Source: Anaerococcus degeneri
GTDB lineage: Bacteria; Bacillota; Clostridia; Tissierellales; Peptoniphilaceae
DNA length: 64,000 nt
Direction of reading: 5' to 3'
Assembly (NCBI RefSeq): GCF_017874475.1
Contig: NZ_JAGGLO010000003.1
Coordinates: 1 to 64,000, forward strand
This document shows positions 25,860 through 34,686 of this stretch, in pieces. The notes below the pieces were generated by a model, which was not told the origin of the DNA, did no database searches, and saw nothing but the letters and a program-made list of their open reading frames with translations. Within the stretch, counting starts at the first letter, position 1. Each line of letters starts with the position of its first letter. The position numbers and the translations under genes were made by a program.

Positions 25860-26996
25860 TTATCTTAATAATGCTCCGCCAACTACCATTAACATAACTT
25901 CTGAAGTACCTTCATAAATTTCTGTTATCTTGGCGTCTCTCATCATTCTTTCAACTTCGTATTCTTTTGAATAGCCATAGCCACCGAATAGTTGAACTGC
26001 TTTTGTTGTAACATCCATAGCTGTTCTTGCAGCTTTTAATTTAGCTTCTGCTGCTGCTACTGAATAGTTTTCGCCAGCATCTTTAAGTGTTGCTGCCTTG
26101 TAAACTAGGTGACGAGCTGCTTCTATTTCTATAGCCATTTCAGCTATCTTAAATTGTGTATTTTGGAAATTAGCTATTGGTCTACCAAATTGTTGTCTTT
26201 CTTTAACATATTTGATTGCTTTGTTTAATGCGCCTTCTGCAATACCAAGTGCTTGAGCTGCTATACCAATTCTACCACCGTCAAGGGTTTGCATAGCATA
26301 TTTAAAGCCTTTACCTTCTTCGCCAAGCATATTTTCTGCTGGAATTCTACAATCACGGAAAACTAATTCCATTGTTGAAGAAGCTTTGATACCCATTTTG
26401 TCTTCTTTTGAACCAAAGTCAAAACCTGGTGTTCCTTTTTCAACTATGAAAGCTGAAATTCCTTTTGTACCTTGAGATTTATCAGTCATTGCAAATACTA
26501 CATAAGTATCAGCGTGACCTGCGTTTGTTATAAAGATTTTTGTACCGTTAAGAACGTATTCGTCACCGTCTTTAACAGCTACAGTTTTTTGTCCTGAAGC
26601 ATCTGTTCCAGCATCTGGTTCTGTTAGAGCGAAAGCACCTAATTTTTCACCTGAAGCAAGTGGAACTAGATATTTTTCTTTTTGTTCCTCACTACCAAAT
26701 TTGTTGATTGCGTCAGCACATAGAGATGTATGAGCAGAAACAATAACACCTGTTGATGCACAAGCCTTAGATAATTCTTCAACACATAGAACGTATGTAA
26801 GTGTATCTAGACCGATTCCGCCGTATTCTTCATCAAATGGGATACCAAAGAAACCAAGCTCTTGCATTTTAGCTACGTTTTCTTCTGGGAATCTGTGTTC
26901 TTCGTCGATTTCAATAGCTATAGGTGCTACTTCTTTTTCAGCGAAGTCTCTAAACATTTGTTGCATTTCTAATTGTTCTTCAGTTAATTTATACAT
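25860..26996 (-). CDS. bcd: Butyryl-CoA dehydrogenase
   Basis: The 378-residue acyl-CoA dehydrogenase reduces crotonyl-CoA to butyryl-CoA. Substrate and FAD segments are AFALTEPDAGTDASGQKTVA and FITNAGHADTYVVFAMT. The catalytic Glu lies in ITEIYEGTSEVMLMVV near the C-terminus, the position used by short-chain enzymes. The protein ends GGALLR. As first gene of the bcd-etfB-etfA operon it has a promoter at 27059-27087, with a Rex-like operator over the -10 box. Confidence 0.96.
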   Translation of the reverse strand: MYKLTEEQLEMQQMFRDFAEKEVAPIAIEIDEEHRFPEENVAKMQELGFFGIPFDEEYGGIGLDTLTYVLCVEELSKACASTGVIVSAHTSLCADAINKFGSEEQKEKYLVPLASGEKLGAFALTEPDAGTDASGQKTVAVKDGDEYVLNGTKIFITNAGHADTYVVFAMTDKSQGTKGISAFIVEKGTPGFDFGSKEDKMGIKASSTMELVFRDCRIPAENMLGEEGKGFKYAMQTLDGGRIGIAAQALGIAEGALNKAIKYVKERQQFGRPIANFQNTQFKIAEMAIEIEAARHLVYKAATLKDAGENYSVAAAEAKLKAARTAMDVTTKAVQLFGGYGYSKEYEVERMMRDAKITEIYEGTSEVMLMVVGGALLR

Positions 26997-27050
26997 TTTC
27001 TCTCCTTATAATTTTGACTTTGGATTAAATATCCATACATTATTATCCTA

Positions 27051-27068
27051 CTGTTATTATCTTAACAA
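27051..27068 (-). promoter_or_regulatory. Rex-like redox operator at the bcd promoter
   Basis: The 18-mer TTGTTAAGATAATAACAG (27068-27051) has two half-sites, TTGTTAA and ATAACAG, with a 4-base centre. The clostridial Rex consensus is TTGTTAANNNNTTAACAA, so 3 of 14 fixed positions differ. It overlaps the -10 box of bcd. Rex represses butyrate genes at low NADH in clostridia. A Rex gene is not in this window. Confidence 0.5.
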
Positions 27069-27087
27069 TCATTTGCGTAATTGTCAA
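27059..27087 (-). promoter_or_regulatory. Promoter of the bcd-etfB-etfA operon
   Basis: Minus-strand TTGACA (27087-27082), 17-base spacer, TAAGAT (27064-27059). The leader to the bcd ATG at 26996 is about 55 bases. The intergenic region 26997-27390 is otherwise AT-rich and holds only this promoter, the divergent glcD promoter and a cre-like sequence at 27265-27275. I see no open reading frame or RNA in it. Confidence 0.65.
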
Positions 27088-27318
27088 ATAAAAATCAAAG
27101 TCTTTTTTCACTAGACTTTTTGCTTAATGTTTTAGAAGCTTCGCCCTTTATTTCAAGGAAAAAATCTTGCTGCAAATTAATCTAAGCTTGAATATTATTC
27201 AACCAAAAGAAAACTTCTACACACAAGCTTTCATCATAACTATACCTTTTAAGACTCCTAATTCAATCGTTTTCTTATTATTTATCAAAGAGAGAATCAT
27301 TGCAAATAATTATTATTT

Positions 27319-27347
27319 TTGCACATTGTTAAATTATTTGTTATAAT
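27319..27347 (+). promoter_or_regulatory. Promoter of the glcD-type gene
   Basis: Plus-strand TTGCAC (27319-27324), 17-base spacer, TATAAT (27342-27347). It gives a leader of about 37 bases before the AGGAGG site at 27381-27386 and ATG at 27391. It faces away from the bcd promoter. Confidence 0.65.
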
Positions 27348-27390
27348 CATATCACATGAAAATGAAATTGTTATTTTATTAGGAGGTAAT

Positions 27391-28815
27391 ATGACAGATT
27401 ACAACAAAGTTAGTGAAGATATCATTAACAAATTTAGGGAGAGCGTTGAGGGCAAAGTTTATACCGCTGACGATATCAACGAAGACTACTACCACGACGA
27501 AATGCCAATCTATGGTTCTTATCAACCAGAAGTACTTATTGCAGCTAAGTCTACACAAGACGTTTCAAATATTATGAAAATTTGTAATGAAAACAAAATT
27601 CCTGTTCTAGCACGTGGTGCTGGTTCTGGCCTAGTTGGTTCTGGTGTTGCTATCAATGGTGGAGTTATGATTGATATGCAAGAGATGAACCAAATCCTTG
27701 AATACGACCTTGATAACTTAGTTGTTAGGGTTCAACCAGGTGTTTACTTACACGACCTTGCTGAGGATTGTCTAACAAAAGGATATATGTACCCACCTGA
27801 TCCAGGTGAAAAATTTGCTACCCTAGGCGGCAATGTTTCTACAAATGCTGGTGGTATGAGAGCTGTTAAATACGGTACAACTAGGGACTATGTAAGAGCT
27901 ATGGAAGTTGTTCTTCCAACTGGCGAAGTTACAAGATTTGGTGCCGTAGTTTCTAAAACATCTACAGGCTATTCACTAAAAGACCTAATGGTAGGTTCTG
28001 AAGGAACCCTTGGTATAATCACAGAATTAACCCTAAAAATCGTTCCTCAAGCTAAACACACTATTTCTCTAATCGTTCCATTTGAATCTTTAGATGAATG
28101 TATAGCTGCAGTTCCAGTTTTATTCAGAGCCAACCTAAAACCACAAGCTATCGAATTTATGGAAAGAAAAATTATTCTTGCTTCTGAAAAATACATCGGC
28201 AGAGAAACCTTCCCTAAAAACATAGAAGGCACAGATGTTAATGCTTACCTTCTAATCACCTTTGATGGCGATAACGAAGAAGAAATTGATGGCCTAATGG
28301 AACAAGCAGCTGAATTATTAGTTGAAAGCGGAGCTATAGATGTCCTTGTTGCTGATACTCCAAATGCAATCAAAGATGCTTGGGCAGCAAGATCTTCTTT
28401 CCTTGAAGCAATCAATAGCCAATACAAACTAATCGATGAATGTGACGTAGTAGTTCCAATTAACAAAATCGCTCCATTTATCAACTATGTAAATGAAATT
28501 GGCGAAGAATATGACTTTGACGTTCAATCATTCGGTCACGCTGGTGACGGCAATCTTCACATTTACACAGTATCAAATGAAGAAGATAAATTAGACGAAT
28601 TTAATGCACAAGTTCACGACTTCATGGAAAAAATCTACACCAAGGCTTATGAATTTGGCGGACAATTATCTGGTGAACACGGTGTTGGCCACGGTAAATT
28701 AAAATACCTAGCAGAATACGAAGGCAAACTCAACACAGACCTAATGAGAGGCATCAAGAAAGTATTCGATCCAAACATGATCCTAAACCCAGGAAAAGTT
28801 GTTACAATAGACTAA
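27391..28815 (+). CDS. FAD-linked 2-hydroxy-acid (D-lactate/glycolate-type) dehydrogenase, GlcD family
   Basis: About 474 residues. A further 24-codon upstream extension (start at 27319) is rejected because it covers the promoter and the ATG at 27391 has AGGAGG. The PCMH-type FAD-binding domain contains PVLARGAGSGLVGSGVAING and YMYPPDPGEKFATLGGNVST. The C-terminal FAD-oxidase domain has SFGHAGDGNLHIYT and LSGEHGVGHGKLKYL. Members oxidise D-lactate, glycolate or similar hydroxy acids. In acetogens a relative works with EtfAB. The gene stands divergent to bcd-etfBA, which suggests electron transfer into Etf. No [4Fe-4S] partner subunit (GlcF) is adjacent. Confidence 0.88.
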   Translation: MTDYNKVSEDIINKFRESVEGKVYTADDINEDYYHDEMPIYGSYQPEVLIAAKSTQDVSNIMKICNENKIPVLARGAGSGLVGSGVAINGGVMIDMQEMNQILEYDLDNLVVRVQPGVYLHDLAEDCLTKGYMYPPDPGEKFATLGGNVSTNAGGMRAVKYGTTRDYVRAMEVVLPTGEVTRFGAVVSKTSTGYSLKDLMVGSEGTLGIITELTLKIVPQAKHTISLIVPFESLDECIAAVPVLFRANLKPQAIEFMERKIILASEKYIGRETFPKNIEGTDVNAYLLITFDGDNEEEIDGLMEQAAELLVESGAIDVLVADTPNAIKDAWAARSSFLEAINSQYKLIDECDVVVPINKIAPFINYVNEIGEEYDFDVQSFGHAGDGNLHIYTVSNEEDKLDEFNAQVHDFMEKIYTKAYEFGGQLSGEHGVGHGKLKYLAEYEGKLNTDLMRGIKKVFDPNMILNPGKVVTID

Positions 28816-28852
28816 TAAAAAGATTTTTAACCAAAAAATCAATTTATAAGAC

Positions 28853-28888
28853 AAAAAAGAGCTTAGTCTTTTGACTTAAGCTCTTTTT
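28853..28888. terminator. Bidirectional terminator between the glcD-type gene and hisS
   Basis: A hairpin built from AAGAGCTTA and TAAGCTCTT is flanked by A on the left and T on the right, so it can terminate both converging genes. It sits 38 bases after the glcD-type stop and just downstream of hisS. Confidence 0.85.
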
Positions 28889-28894
28889 GCTTGC

Positions 28895-30181
28895 TTATAT
28901 ATTATCAAAATCAACGAGATCTTGGTCACCAGTTTCCATATTTCTTACAGAAACTTTTCTCTCTTCTCTCTCAGCTTGGCCGATGATATAGGCATATTTA
29001 ACTCCGACCTTATCTGCATAAGAGAATTTCTTCTTCAATTTACCGCCTTCTAAGTAAATATCAGCTCTTTTTCCTTGTTCGTGTAGCTTGTTTAGAATAT
29101 CTATGGCGTAGAAATTTTCTTCATCAGACATTGGAATTACAAGTATTTCTGTAAGTCTAGCTTCTTTTTCATTCACAAGACCAATTTCCTTTAATTGGTA
29201 GAATAAACGGGTCAAACCGATTGACATACCTACACCTGGGAGGGCTTGTTTAGAAAAGTTTGCTGCAAGTGTTTCATAGCGACCACCAGAAGATACAGAC
29301 CCTATTGATTCATAGCCATTTATAAAGGTTTCATAAACTGTGCCTGTATAATAATCAAGGCCCCTTGTGATGGCTGGATCGATTTTAACATTAGTATCTG
29401 GAATACCAAGGTGGATCATGTAGACATAGACGGTTTTTAATTCGTCAAGACCCTCCCTATATAGGTCATTATCCACAAAGTCGGTTAATTTTTCTAAAAG
29501 TTCTTCATTTGCCAAATCTGATTCTATAAAGGCTAGAATTTTGTCAGCCCTTTCGTCATCAACTAAGTCTAGAAGCTCATTCCTTGTATTTTCCATACCA
29601 ATCTTATCTTTTTTATCGATAAGCCTTAGGACGTCAGTTGTATCTGTGATATCCATAGCATTTAAAAAGCCATTTAAAAGCTTTCTGTTATTAATCCTAA
29701 AGGTCACATCTGGTGTATCAAGTTTGTTGAAAATCTCATAAATAACCCTTGGTGGGATGGCGTCATTGGCTATGGCAAGGTTGTTGTGTCCGATTATATC
29801 TATATCACATTGGTAAAATTCCCTGTAGCGGCCCTTTTGGTTTCTCTCTCCCCTATAAACTTTGGCTATGTGATAGCGTTTGAAAGGGAAATTTAAGTCT
29901 GCAAAGTGCTCTGCCACGTACCTTGCAAGAGGGACTGTGAGGTCAAACCTAAGACTCATATCCCTAGTTTCAGAGGCAATTTCATAGATTTGCTTTTCAG
30001 TTTCCCCGCCACCCTTGGCAAAAAGTATTTCATTTTTTTCTATAACTGGGGTATCAATTGGCAAAAATTGAAATTTTTTGTAAGTTTCTTCTATAATATT
30101 TTTCATCTTATCAAAGGCCAGCTGGTCTTCTGGCAAAAGTTCCATAACGCCGGCAATGGTTGATGGTTTTACAATTTTCAT
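28895..30181 (-). CDS. hisS: Histidyl-tRNA synthetase
   Basis: The 428-residue class II synthetase charges tRNA-His. Motif 2 is YRGERNQKGRYREFYQCDID. The histidine-binding motif 1-type segment is ITRGLDYYTGTVYETF, and motif 3 is LPGVGMSIGLTRLFYQL. A C-terminal anticodon-binding domain runs from about residue 335 (LTEILVIPMSDEENF) to the end. Its start has a ribosome-binding site AGGAG. It lies after the terminator of the DUF6873-like gene. A TATAAT occurs just upstream at about 30211-30206, but no matching -35 box was found. Confidence 0.97.
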   Translation of the reverse strand: MKIVKPSTIAGVMELLPEDQLAFDKMKNIIEETYKKFQFLPIDTPVIEKNEILFAKGGGETEKQIYEIASETRDMSLRFDLTVPLARYVAEHFADLNFPFKRYHIAKVYRGERNQKGRYREFYQCDIDIIGHNNLAIANDAIPPRVIYEIFNKLDTPDVTFRINNRKLLNGFLNAMDITDTTDVLRLIDKKDKIGMENTRNELLDLVDDERADKILAFIESDLANEELLEKLTDFVDNDLYREGLDELKTVYVYMIHLGIPDTNVKIDPAITRGLDYYTGTVYETFINGYESIGSVSSGGRYETLAANFSKQALPGVGMSIGLTRLFYQLKEIGLVNEKEARLTEILVIPMSDEENFYAIDILNKLHEQGKRADIYLEGGKLKKKFSYADKVGVKYAYIIGQAEREERKVSVRNMETGDQDLVDFDNI

Positions 30182-30233
30182 ATTTCTCTCCTATATCTCT
30201 TTAGCTAGGTATATTATACGATATTTTGCCAAA

Positions 30234-30257
30234 GAAAAAAGCCCCTATGCTGGGGAC
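30234..30257 (-). terminator. Terminator of the DUF6873-like gene
   Basis: Minus-strand hairpin GTCCCCAGCATAGGGGC followed by TTTTTT. The stem overlaps the stop codon end of the gene at 30258 and lies before hisS. Confidence 0.85.
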
Positions 30258-30932
30258 TTATATTTCAATGATAGAACCCAGGTCTACAAGTTCTGTATTT
30301 GGATATAGAATTTCTATGTTTTTGTGCCTGCAAATTTCTTCTATCTTATAAAAGGCCTTGTGCCTAGAAATATCTCCGCTAAAAATTAGCTGGTTTCCAA
30401 CCAAACCACAAGTCCCACCTAAAAATCCCTGGTCAAAGCCATCAAGGATTACCTTGTCATTATCAACTAATTCAATATGGGCCTTATTTCTAAGAGCCTT
30501 ATAGATTCCATAATCGCTAGTTATTAATAAATCTCCAAGGGGAATTATAGAACACCTAGTATAGCCTTGGTTGACTTTGAGATGGGATATTTCATTTTCT
30601 TTGAAGAAATTTTCTATATTTTCTTCTGTAAAATTATTATGGATATAAAAGTCCTTAAATTTTACGATATTATAAATAGCATCTTTGGGATAATTTAAAC
30701 CTACACTTTCTCCCTTAATTAGCTCATAACCCTCTAATTTCTCCTCGTAATAAGAAAAGACAGATTCATCTACTACTATAGTTTTTTCATCGATTTTAAA
30801 CAAGGACAAGTCCGGATGGTCACCAATCCTTGGATCTAGGTTGGGATTGGCTATTGTTTCTATAAAGGAAAAACACTTTGCACTTAGAAAATTTTTGAAA
30901 TCCTCGCTTGCCTTGTAGGAAATAACTAACAT
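30258..30932 (-). CDS. DUF6873-like protein (guanidino-modifying-enzyme-type fold)
   Basis: A 224-residue protein that matches the DUF6873 pattern as I remember it. It has NYPKDAIYNIVKFKDFYIHN around residue 80, the motif HLKVNQGYTRCSIIPLGDLL and ITSDYGIYKAL. It also has GFDQGFLGGTCGLVGNQLIF and FSGDISRHK, and ends VDLGSIIEI. NCBI describes this family as having the fold of guanidino-modifying enzymes, but a reaction is not established. The Cys in GGTCGL and the Asp/His residues are candidate site residues. It follows the tRNA terminator and has its own AAGGA site and terminator. The function remains unknown. Confidence 0.65.
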   Translation of the reverse strand: MLVISYKASEDFKNFLSAKCFSFIETIANPNLDPRIGDHPDLSLFKIDEKTIVVDESVFSYYEEKLEGYELIKGESVGLNYPKDAIYNIVKFKDFYIHNNFTEENIENFFKENEISHLKVNQGYTRCSIIPLGDLLITSDYGIYKALRNKAHIELVDNDKVILDGFDQGFLGGTCGLVGNQLIFSGDISRHKAFYKIEEICRHKNIEILYPNTELVDLGSIIEI

Positions 30933-30947
30933 AAAAATCCTTTCAAT

Positions 30948-30969
30948 AAAAAAATCCCCAGCTGGGGAT
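30948..30969 (-). terminator. Terminator after the tRNA pair
   Basis: Minus-strand palindrome ATCCCCAGCTGGGGAT (30969-30954) followed by TTTTTTT. It begins 5 bases after the encoded CCA end of tRNA-Cys. Confidence 0.88.
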
Positions 30970-30973
30970 ATTT

Positions 30974-31047
30974 TGGAGGCGCCACCCAGATTTGAACTGG
31001 GGGTAAAGGTGTTGCAGACCTCTGCCTTACCACTTGGCTATGGCGCC
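30974..31047 (-). tRNA. tRNA-Cys (GCA)
   Basis: Minus-strand acceptor arm GGCGCCA / TGGCGCC, D-loop AGCCAAGTGGTAAGGC, anticodon loop CTGCAAC giving anticodon GCA, T-arm CCCAGTTCAAATCTGGG and an encoded CCA end. It stands 11 bases after tRNA-Gly and is transcribed with it. Confidence 0.97.
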
Positions 31048-31058
31048 ATAATAAAAAA

Positions 31059-31133
31059 TGGAGCGGATGACGAGATTCGAACTCGCGACCCTCGCCTTGG
31101 CAAGGCGATGCTCTACCACTGAGCCACATCCGC
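31059..31133 (-). tRNA. tRNA-Gly (GCC)
   Basis: Minus-strand acceptor arm GCGGATG / CATCCGC, D-arm GGCTCAGTGGTAGAGC, anticodon loop TTGCCAA giving GCC, T-arm GCGAGTTCGAATCTCGT and an encoded CCA end. The promoter (31142-31170) lies immediately upstream. Confidence 0.97.
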
Positions 31134-31141
31134 ATATAAGT

Positions 31142-31170
31142 ATTATAACATTTTTATTTGTCTTTGTAAA
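31142..31170 (-). promoter_or_regulatory. Promoter of the tRNA-Gly/tRNA-Cys unit
   Basis: Minus-strand TTTACA (31170-31165), 17-base spacer, TATAAT (31147-31142), placed 8 bases before the tRNA-Gly 5' end. The remaining bases to the MATE gene hold no feature I can name except that gene's terminator. Confidence 0.8.
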
Positions 31171-31316
31171 GACTAATCTAGATTTTTTTTGGATTTATGT
31201 TAGCTTATGAGTTTTTCTCCCTTAAGCTTACTTTTATATTATATGATAAGTTTTAAGTCTTGTCAAGTTTTATTATTATATTTTCACAAAAAACCTATAG
31301 CAATTTCAAAATCTAA

Positions 31317-31362
31317 TAAAAAAGGGCAAAGCCAGACCCTAGTGGATTGGCTTCGCCTTTTT
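31317..31362 (-). terminator. Terminator of the MATE transporter gene
   Basis: Minus-strand imperfect hairpin built from AAAGGCGAAGCCA and TGGCTTTGCCCTTT, followed by TTTT. It begins inside the last codons of the gene. Confidence 0.8.
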
Positions 31363-32670
31363 TAATTCGTTTAATTCTTCCCTTATCAAAAATATGGAAA
31401 TCACCATAGTTAAAAAATCTGATATGATTAAGACATACCAAATTGCTTCCTTGGCCACAAAGTTTGCAACAAAATAAGCAAAAAGCGCCACAAATACATA
31501 GCCCCTAAGAAGGGTAATGATAAAGTCAAACCTTGGTTTACCAACAGCTGTGAGGTATCCTCCATTTGTTATATTAAAGCCAAGGAGCAAAAAGCTTATA
31601 GCAAAAATCCTAAGTGACTTTGCGGCGAAAACCATAAAGTCTGGACTCACATCAGTCAAAAATACATTTATGAAAAATTCTGGCCACAATTCTATAGCCC
31701 CCACCATTATTAGGGAAAGGATAGCAACTGATCTTAGCATATATTTTCTAATAATTGGAATATTATCGTATTCTTGGGCTCCGTAATAAAAACCCAAAAG
31801 TGGTTGGCTGGCTTGGTTTATAGCAAGCATGGTATTAACCACAAAGGTCATTACATAGGCAATTACAGAAAAGGCAGCAAGGCCCACTTCCCCATAAAGC
31901 TTTCCTATAGCAAGGTTAAAGACCAAAATACAAAATCCTGTCGAAAGCTCTGATAAGGATGCAGGGAAGCCATAGGAAAAAATTTCCTTAAACATAAAGG
32001 CCTTGACCCTAAATTTCCTGAATTTCAAATAAGACTTTGGTGATAAAAAGTAAATCAAATAGCCAATAGTTGGAATTGTTTGAGCCAAACCTGTAGCCAC
32101 AGCCGCTCCCCATAATCCCCAATGAAATTTGAAGATGAAAATATAGTCAAGAACCACATTTGTAAGAGCTGACATCAGCATAAGAACAGTTGTAATCGAT
32201 GGCCTTCCATCCGCCTTGACCATAATCTCAAAAACATAGGAAGTGAGATAAAAAGGCAAAAAGAAAATCAAAATAGATAGGTATTCCTTAACCATTTCTA
32301 CCATGTGGCCCTCTGCGCCCAAAAATCTTACAAGAGGATTTATAAAAATAAAACCTACAATAGAAAGACCCAGGGCAAAGATTACTGAAATAGCAACGCC
32401 TAAACTAAAAAATTCGTCGGCACCTTCCTTGTTTTGCCTACCTTTTTCGTGGGAAATAAGATTTAAAGAACCGATTGAAATTAAAATTGCAAAGGCAAAA
32501 GCCAAGGTCACAAAGGGCATAGAAATATTTACAGCTGCCAAACCCTCGCTACCAACGCCCCTACCAACAAAAATACCATCCACCATGGTATATGTCGAAA
32601 AAAGGGTCATGGTCGTGATGGTAGGTATTAAATATTTTAGAAAATTTTTAATTAATGATTTTTTCTCCAT
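31339..32670 (-). CDS. MATE family multidrug/sodium antiporter
   Basis: The 443-residue membrane protein has about 12 hydrophobic segments in two sets of six. It contains the MATE signatures MVDGIFVGRGVGSEGLAAVN near residue 30 and INQASQPLLGFYYGA near residue 280. Such proteins export cationic drugs or metabolites in exchange for Na+ or H+. It is a single gene with its own terminator and no adjacent regulator. The substrate is not deducible. It is closest in pattern to the clostridial/Thermotoga-type MATE (MepA/NorM) group. Confidence 0.92.
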   Translation of the reverse strand: MEKKSLIKNFLKYLIPTITTMTLFSTYTMVDGIFVGRGVGSEGLAAVNISMPFVTLAFAFAILISIGSLNLISHEKGRQNKEGADEFFSLGVAISVIFALGLSIVGFIFINPLVRFLGAEGHMVEMVKEYLSILIFFLPFYLTSYVFEIMVKADGRPSITTVLMLMSALTNVVLDYIFIFKFHWGLWGAAVATGLAQTIPTIGYLIYFLSPKSYLKFRKFRVKAFMFKEIFSYGFPASLSELSTGFCILVFNLAIGKLYGEVGLAAFSVIAYVMTFVVNTMLAINQASQPLLGFYYGAQEYDNIPIIRKYMLRSVAILSLIMVGAIELWPEFFINVFLTDVSPDFMVFAAKSLRIFAISFLLLGFNITNGGYLTAVGKPRFDFIITLLRGYVFVALFAYFVANFVAKEAIWYVLIISDFLTMVISIFLIREELNELKKAKPIH

Positions 32671-32735
32671 TTACACTCCTTAATACCTATAATATAACTC
32701 TCGAGCCTTCTTTGGTCAAGATTTTAAAGCAAAAT

Positions 32736-32758
32736 AAAAAATCGACTCGAAAGAGCCG
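32736..32758 (-). terminator. Terminator after the BceB-type permease gene
   Basis: Minus-strand 6-base-pair stem CGGCTC / GAGTCG with one wobble, loop TTTC, followed by ATTTTTTA. It lies 6 bases beyond the permease stop and ends the sensor/transporter operon. Confidence 0.65.
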
Positions 32759-32763
32759 AAATT

Positions 32764-34686
32764 TTATGAGATTAACTTGTAATATTCCCTGCTACTTAAT
32801 TTGTAATAAATCAAATACAAAAAAGCAAAAATTACAAAGCCTATTATAAAGGAAGTTATTTTTATGGATTCATTTACGCATCCTAGCATGACAAAGATTT
32901 TTGAAATCATCTTAAAGGCAAAGCCTACGTGGATGCCTGCAACTATCAAAGGTAGGAAGAAAAATACCAGAACTTGCTTATCTATAGTTTTTTTGATTTT
33001 TTCTTCTCCTATGCCAAGTTTCCTCAAAGATTCATATTTATTTTTATCGGCAAAACCTTCTTGGATTTGCTTGTAATAGATTATTAGGCCAGTTGCCACC
33101 ATAAAAATTAAGCCAAGAAAGATCCCAACGAAAAATATTGCCCCGTAGAGTTTGTATCCTTCCAAAACAAAACCATCATGAAATCCTATACCAAATTCGT
33201 TTTGGACATCCTTAGTTTTTTCCTTGAAAACCTTCATATCCTCATCTGATAAATCAAAATTATAGACATGGACTATTTTATTTTCATCTATGCTTAATTT
33301 TTCATCTAAATTTCTGACTACTAGATAATAAAAATCAAACATGTAGGACACTATTGAAGTATTTCCAGAATTTTTATATGGGAAATCTTTAATATCTGAC
33401 TTTTTCCTTAATTTTTGGCCATTTATATCAAGTTCTGAAAGATCAGCCAATTTAGGGGACTTATAGAGTAAAAACTCCCCATCTTTTAAATTCGAAGCTT
33501 CTGCTATTGATTCGTCATTAACTTCCACGAGTATTCCCATTGCCTTATCATCCATTGCATTTGGGTTTTCAAAGGCATAGCGTTCTCTCCTAGCCTTAAA
33601 GGTATCTCCATCTTTTTCAAAGACAAGAGGCATATTTTTGTAGTCTTGAATGTTTCTTGCCTCTAAATTATTTTCTTTGATGATTTTTTTAACCTGGTCA
33701 ATAGAATACTCATCAACACTAGCAAGTCCCACATCTCTTGGATATTGCCTAGATCCCACATCCTCAACACTCCTATAAAGACTTATGGCTGATGATAATA
33801 AAATAATAGCAGCTGTGGACATGATTGTAATCGATCCAAGTCCCTTGGCATTTGATCTTAATCTAAAAATCAGGCTTGAAACTGAGATAAATCTTTCAGT
33901 CTTGTAATATGATTTGGAAGCCTTCATCAATTTTAATATCACTATTGAAAGTGATGAGAAAAGGAAAAATGTTCCTATCATTACAAGGACAACAGCCAAG
34001 AAAAAGTAAGTAAGGGCCCTTAAAGGATTGTTTATAGTTTGGGCTAAGTAATATCCAGACCCAAGCAGAATTAATGATACAAACGCACTTAAAACCATAC
34101 CCCTTGGCCTTTTAAAGGTTTTTTCTTCCTTAAATAAGTCTAGAATTGATTTTCTTTTTATTTTTATAATTCTGGTTAATAAAATTAGTAGAGAAATTCC
34201 TGCAAAAACCAAGAAGCTAATTATATAAGCATCTCTGGCAAAACTTAGGTAAAAATTTCCTTCCATTAGCATGAGCTTTAAAAAAATTGTTTCTAGCAAT
34301 TTATATATGACTGTAGCAGATATTATACCAAATAAATATCCCAAAGCCGATATAATCAATGATTCTAAGGCCAATATTTTTGAGAGATGTTTTTTATCAA
34401 GACCTAAAATCGCATAGAGGGAGATTTCCTTAAGTCTTTTATTTAATAAAAATCCATCTGAATAATATAAAAATATCAGAGAAAAAATCCCCATTACATA
34501 AATAGCAATTTTCAATATATAATAGATGCTAGACATGGCGTAAAAATCTTTTAAAGTATCGGCATTCATTAAAAGCAAAATCGAAGTAAATGAAAAAACC
34601 ATAAATCCGTAAATCAAAATATATGGAAGATAGACTTCCTTATTTTTTCTAATCCCATCTAGGGCAAGGCGCTTAGTGAGTTTCAT
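32764..34686 (-). CDS. BceB-type ABC transporter permease (antimicrobial-peptide resistance)
   Basis: The 640-residue FtsX-type permease has about ten membrane segments. The large extracellular domain falls between about residues 305 and 500. The C-terminal three membrane segments surround FVGIFLGLIFMVATGLIIYY and FFLPLIVAGIHVGFAFKMIS. This architecture is that of BceB permeases, which sense and remove bacitracin-like peptides and signal to a partner kinase. It is the last gene of a response regulator-kinase-ATPase-permease operon, overlapping the ATPase end by 14 bases. Confidence 0.88.
   Translation of the reverse strand: MKLTKRLALDGIRKNKEVYLPYILIYGFMVFSFTSILLLMNADTLKDFYAMSSIYYILKIAIYVMGIFSLIFLYYSDGFLLNKRLKEISLYAILGLDKKHLSKILALESLIISALGYLFGIISATVIYKLLETIFLKLMLMEGNFYLSFARDAYIISFLVFAGISLLILLTRIIKIKRKSILDLFKEEKTFKRPRGMVLSAFVSLILLGSGYYLAQTINNPLRALTYFFLAVVLVMIGTFFLFSSLSIVILKLMKASKSYYKTERFISVSSLIFRLRSNAKGLGSITIMSTAAIILLSSAISLYRSVEDVGSRQYPRDVGLASVDEYSIDQVKKIIKENNLEARNIQDYKNMPLVFEKDGDTFKARRERYAFENPNAMDDKAMGILVEVNDESIAEASNLKDGEFLLYKSPKLADLSELDINGQKLRKKSDIKDFPYKNSGNTSIVSYMFDFYYLVVRNLDEKLSIDENKIVHVYNFDLSDEDMKVFKEKTKDVQNEFGIGFHDGFVLEGYKLYGAIFFVGIFLGLIFMVATGLIIYYKQIQEGFADKNKYESLRKLGIGEEKIKKTIDKQVLVFFFLPLIVAGIHVGFAFKMISKIFVMLGCVNESIKITSFIIGFVIFAFLYLIYYKLSSREYYKLIS

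Noticed and set aside
27319-27390. Upstream extension of the glcD-type gene to 27319
   Set aside because: The extension covers the promoter -35 and -10 boxes. The ATG at 27391 has AGGAGG and fits the family length.
30926-31135. A short open frame across the tRNA genes
   Set aside because: It is the translation of the tRNA-Gly and tRNA-Cys genes in one frame and has no protein features.
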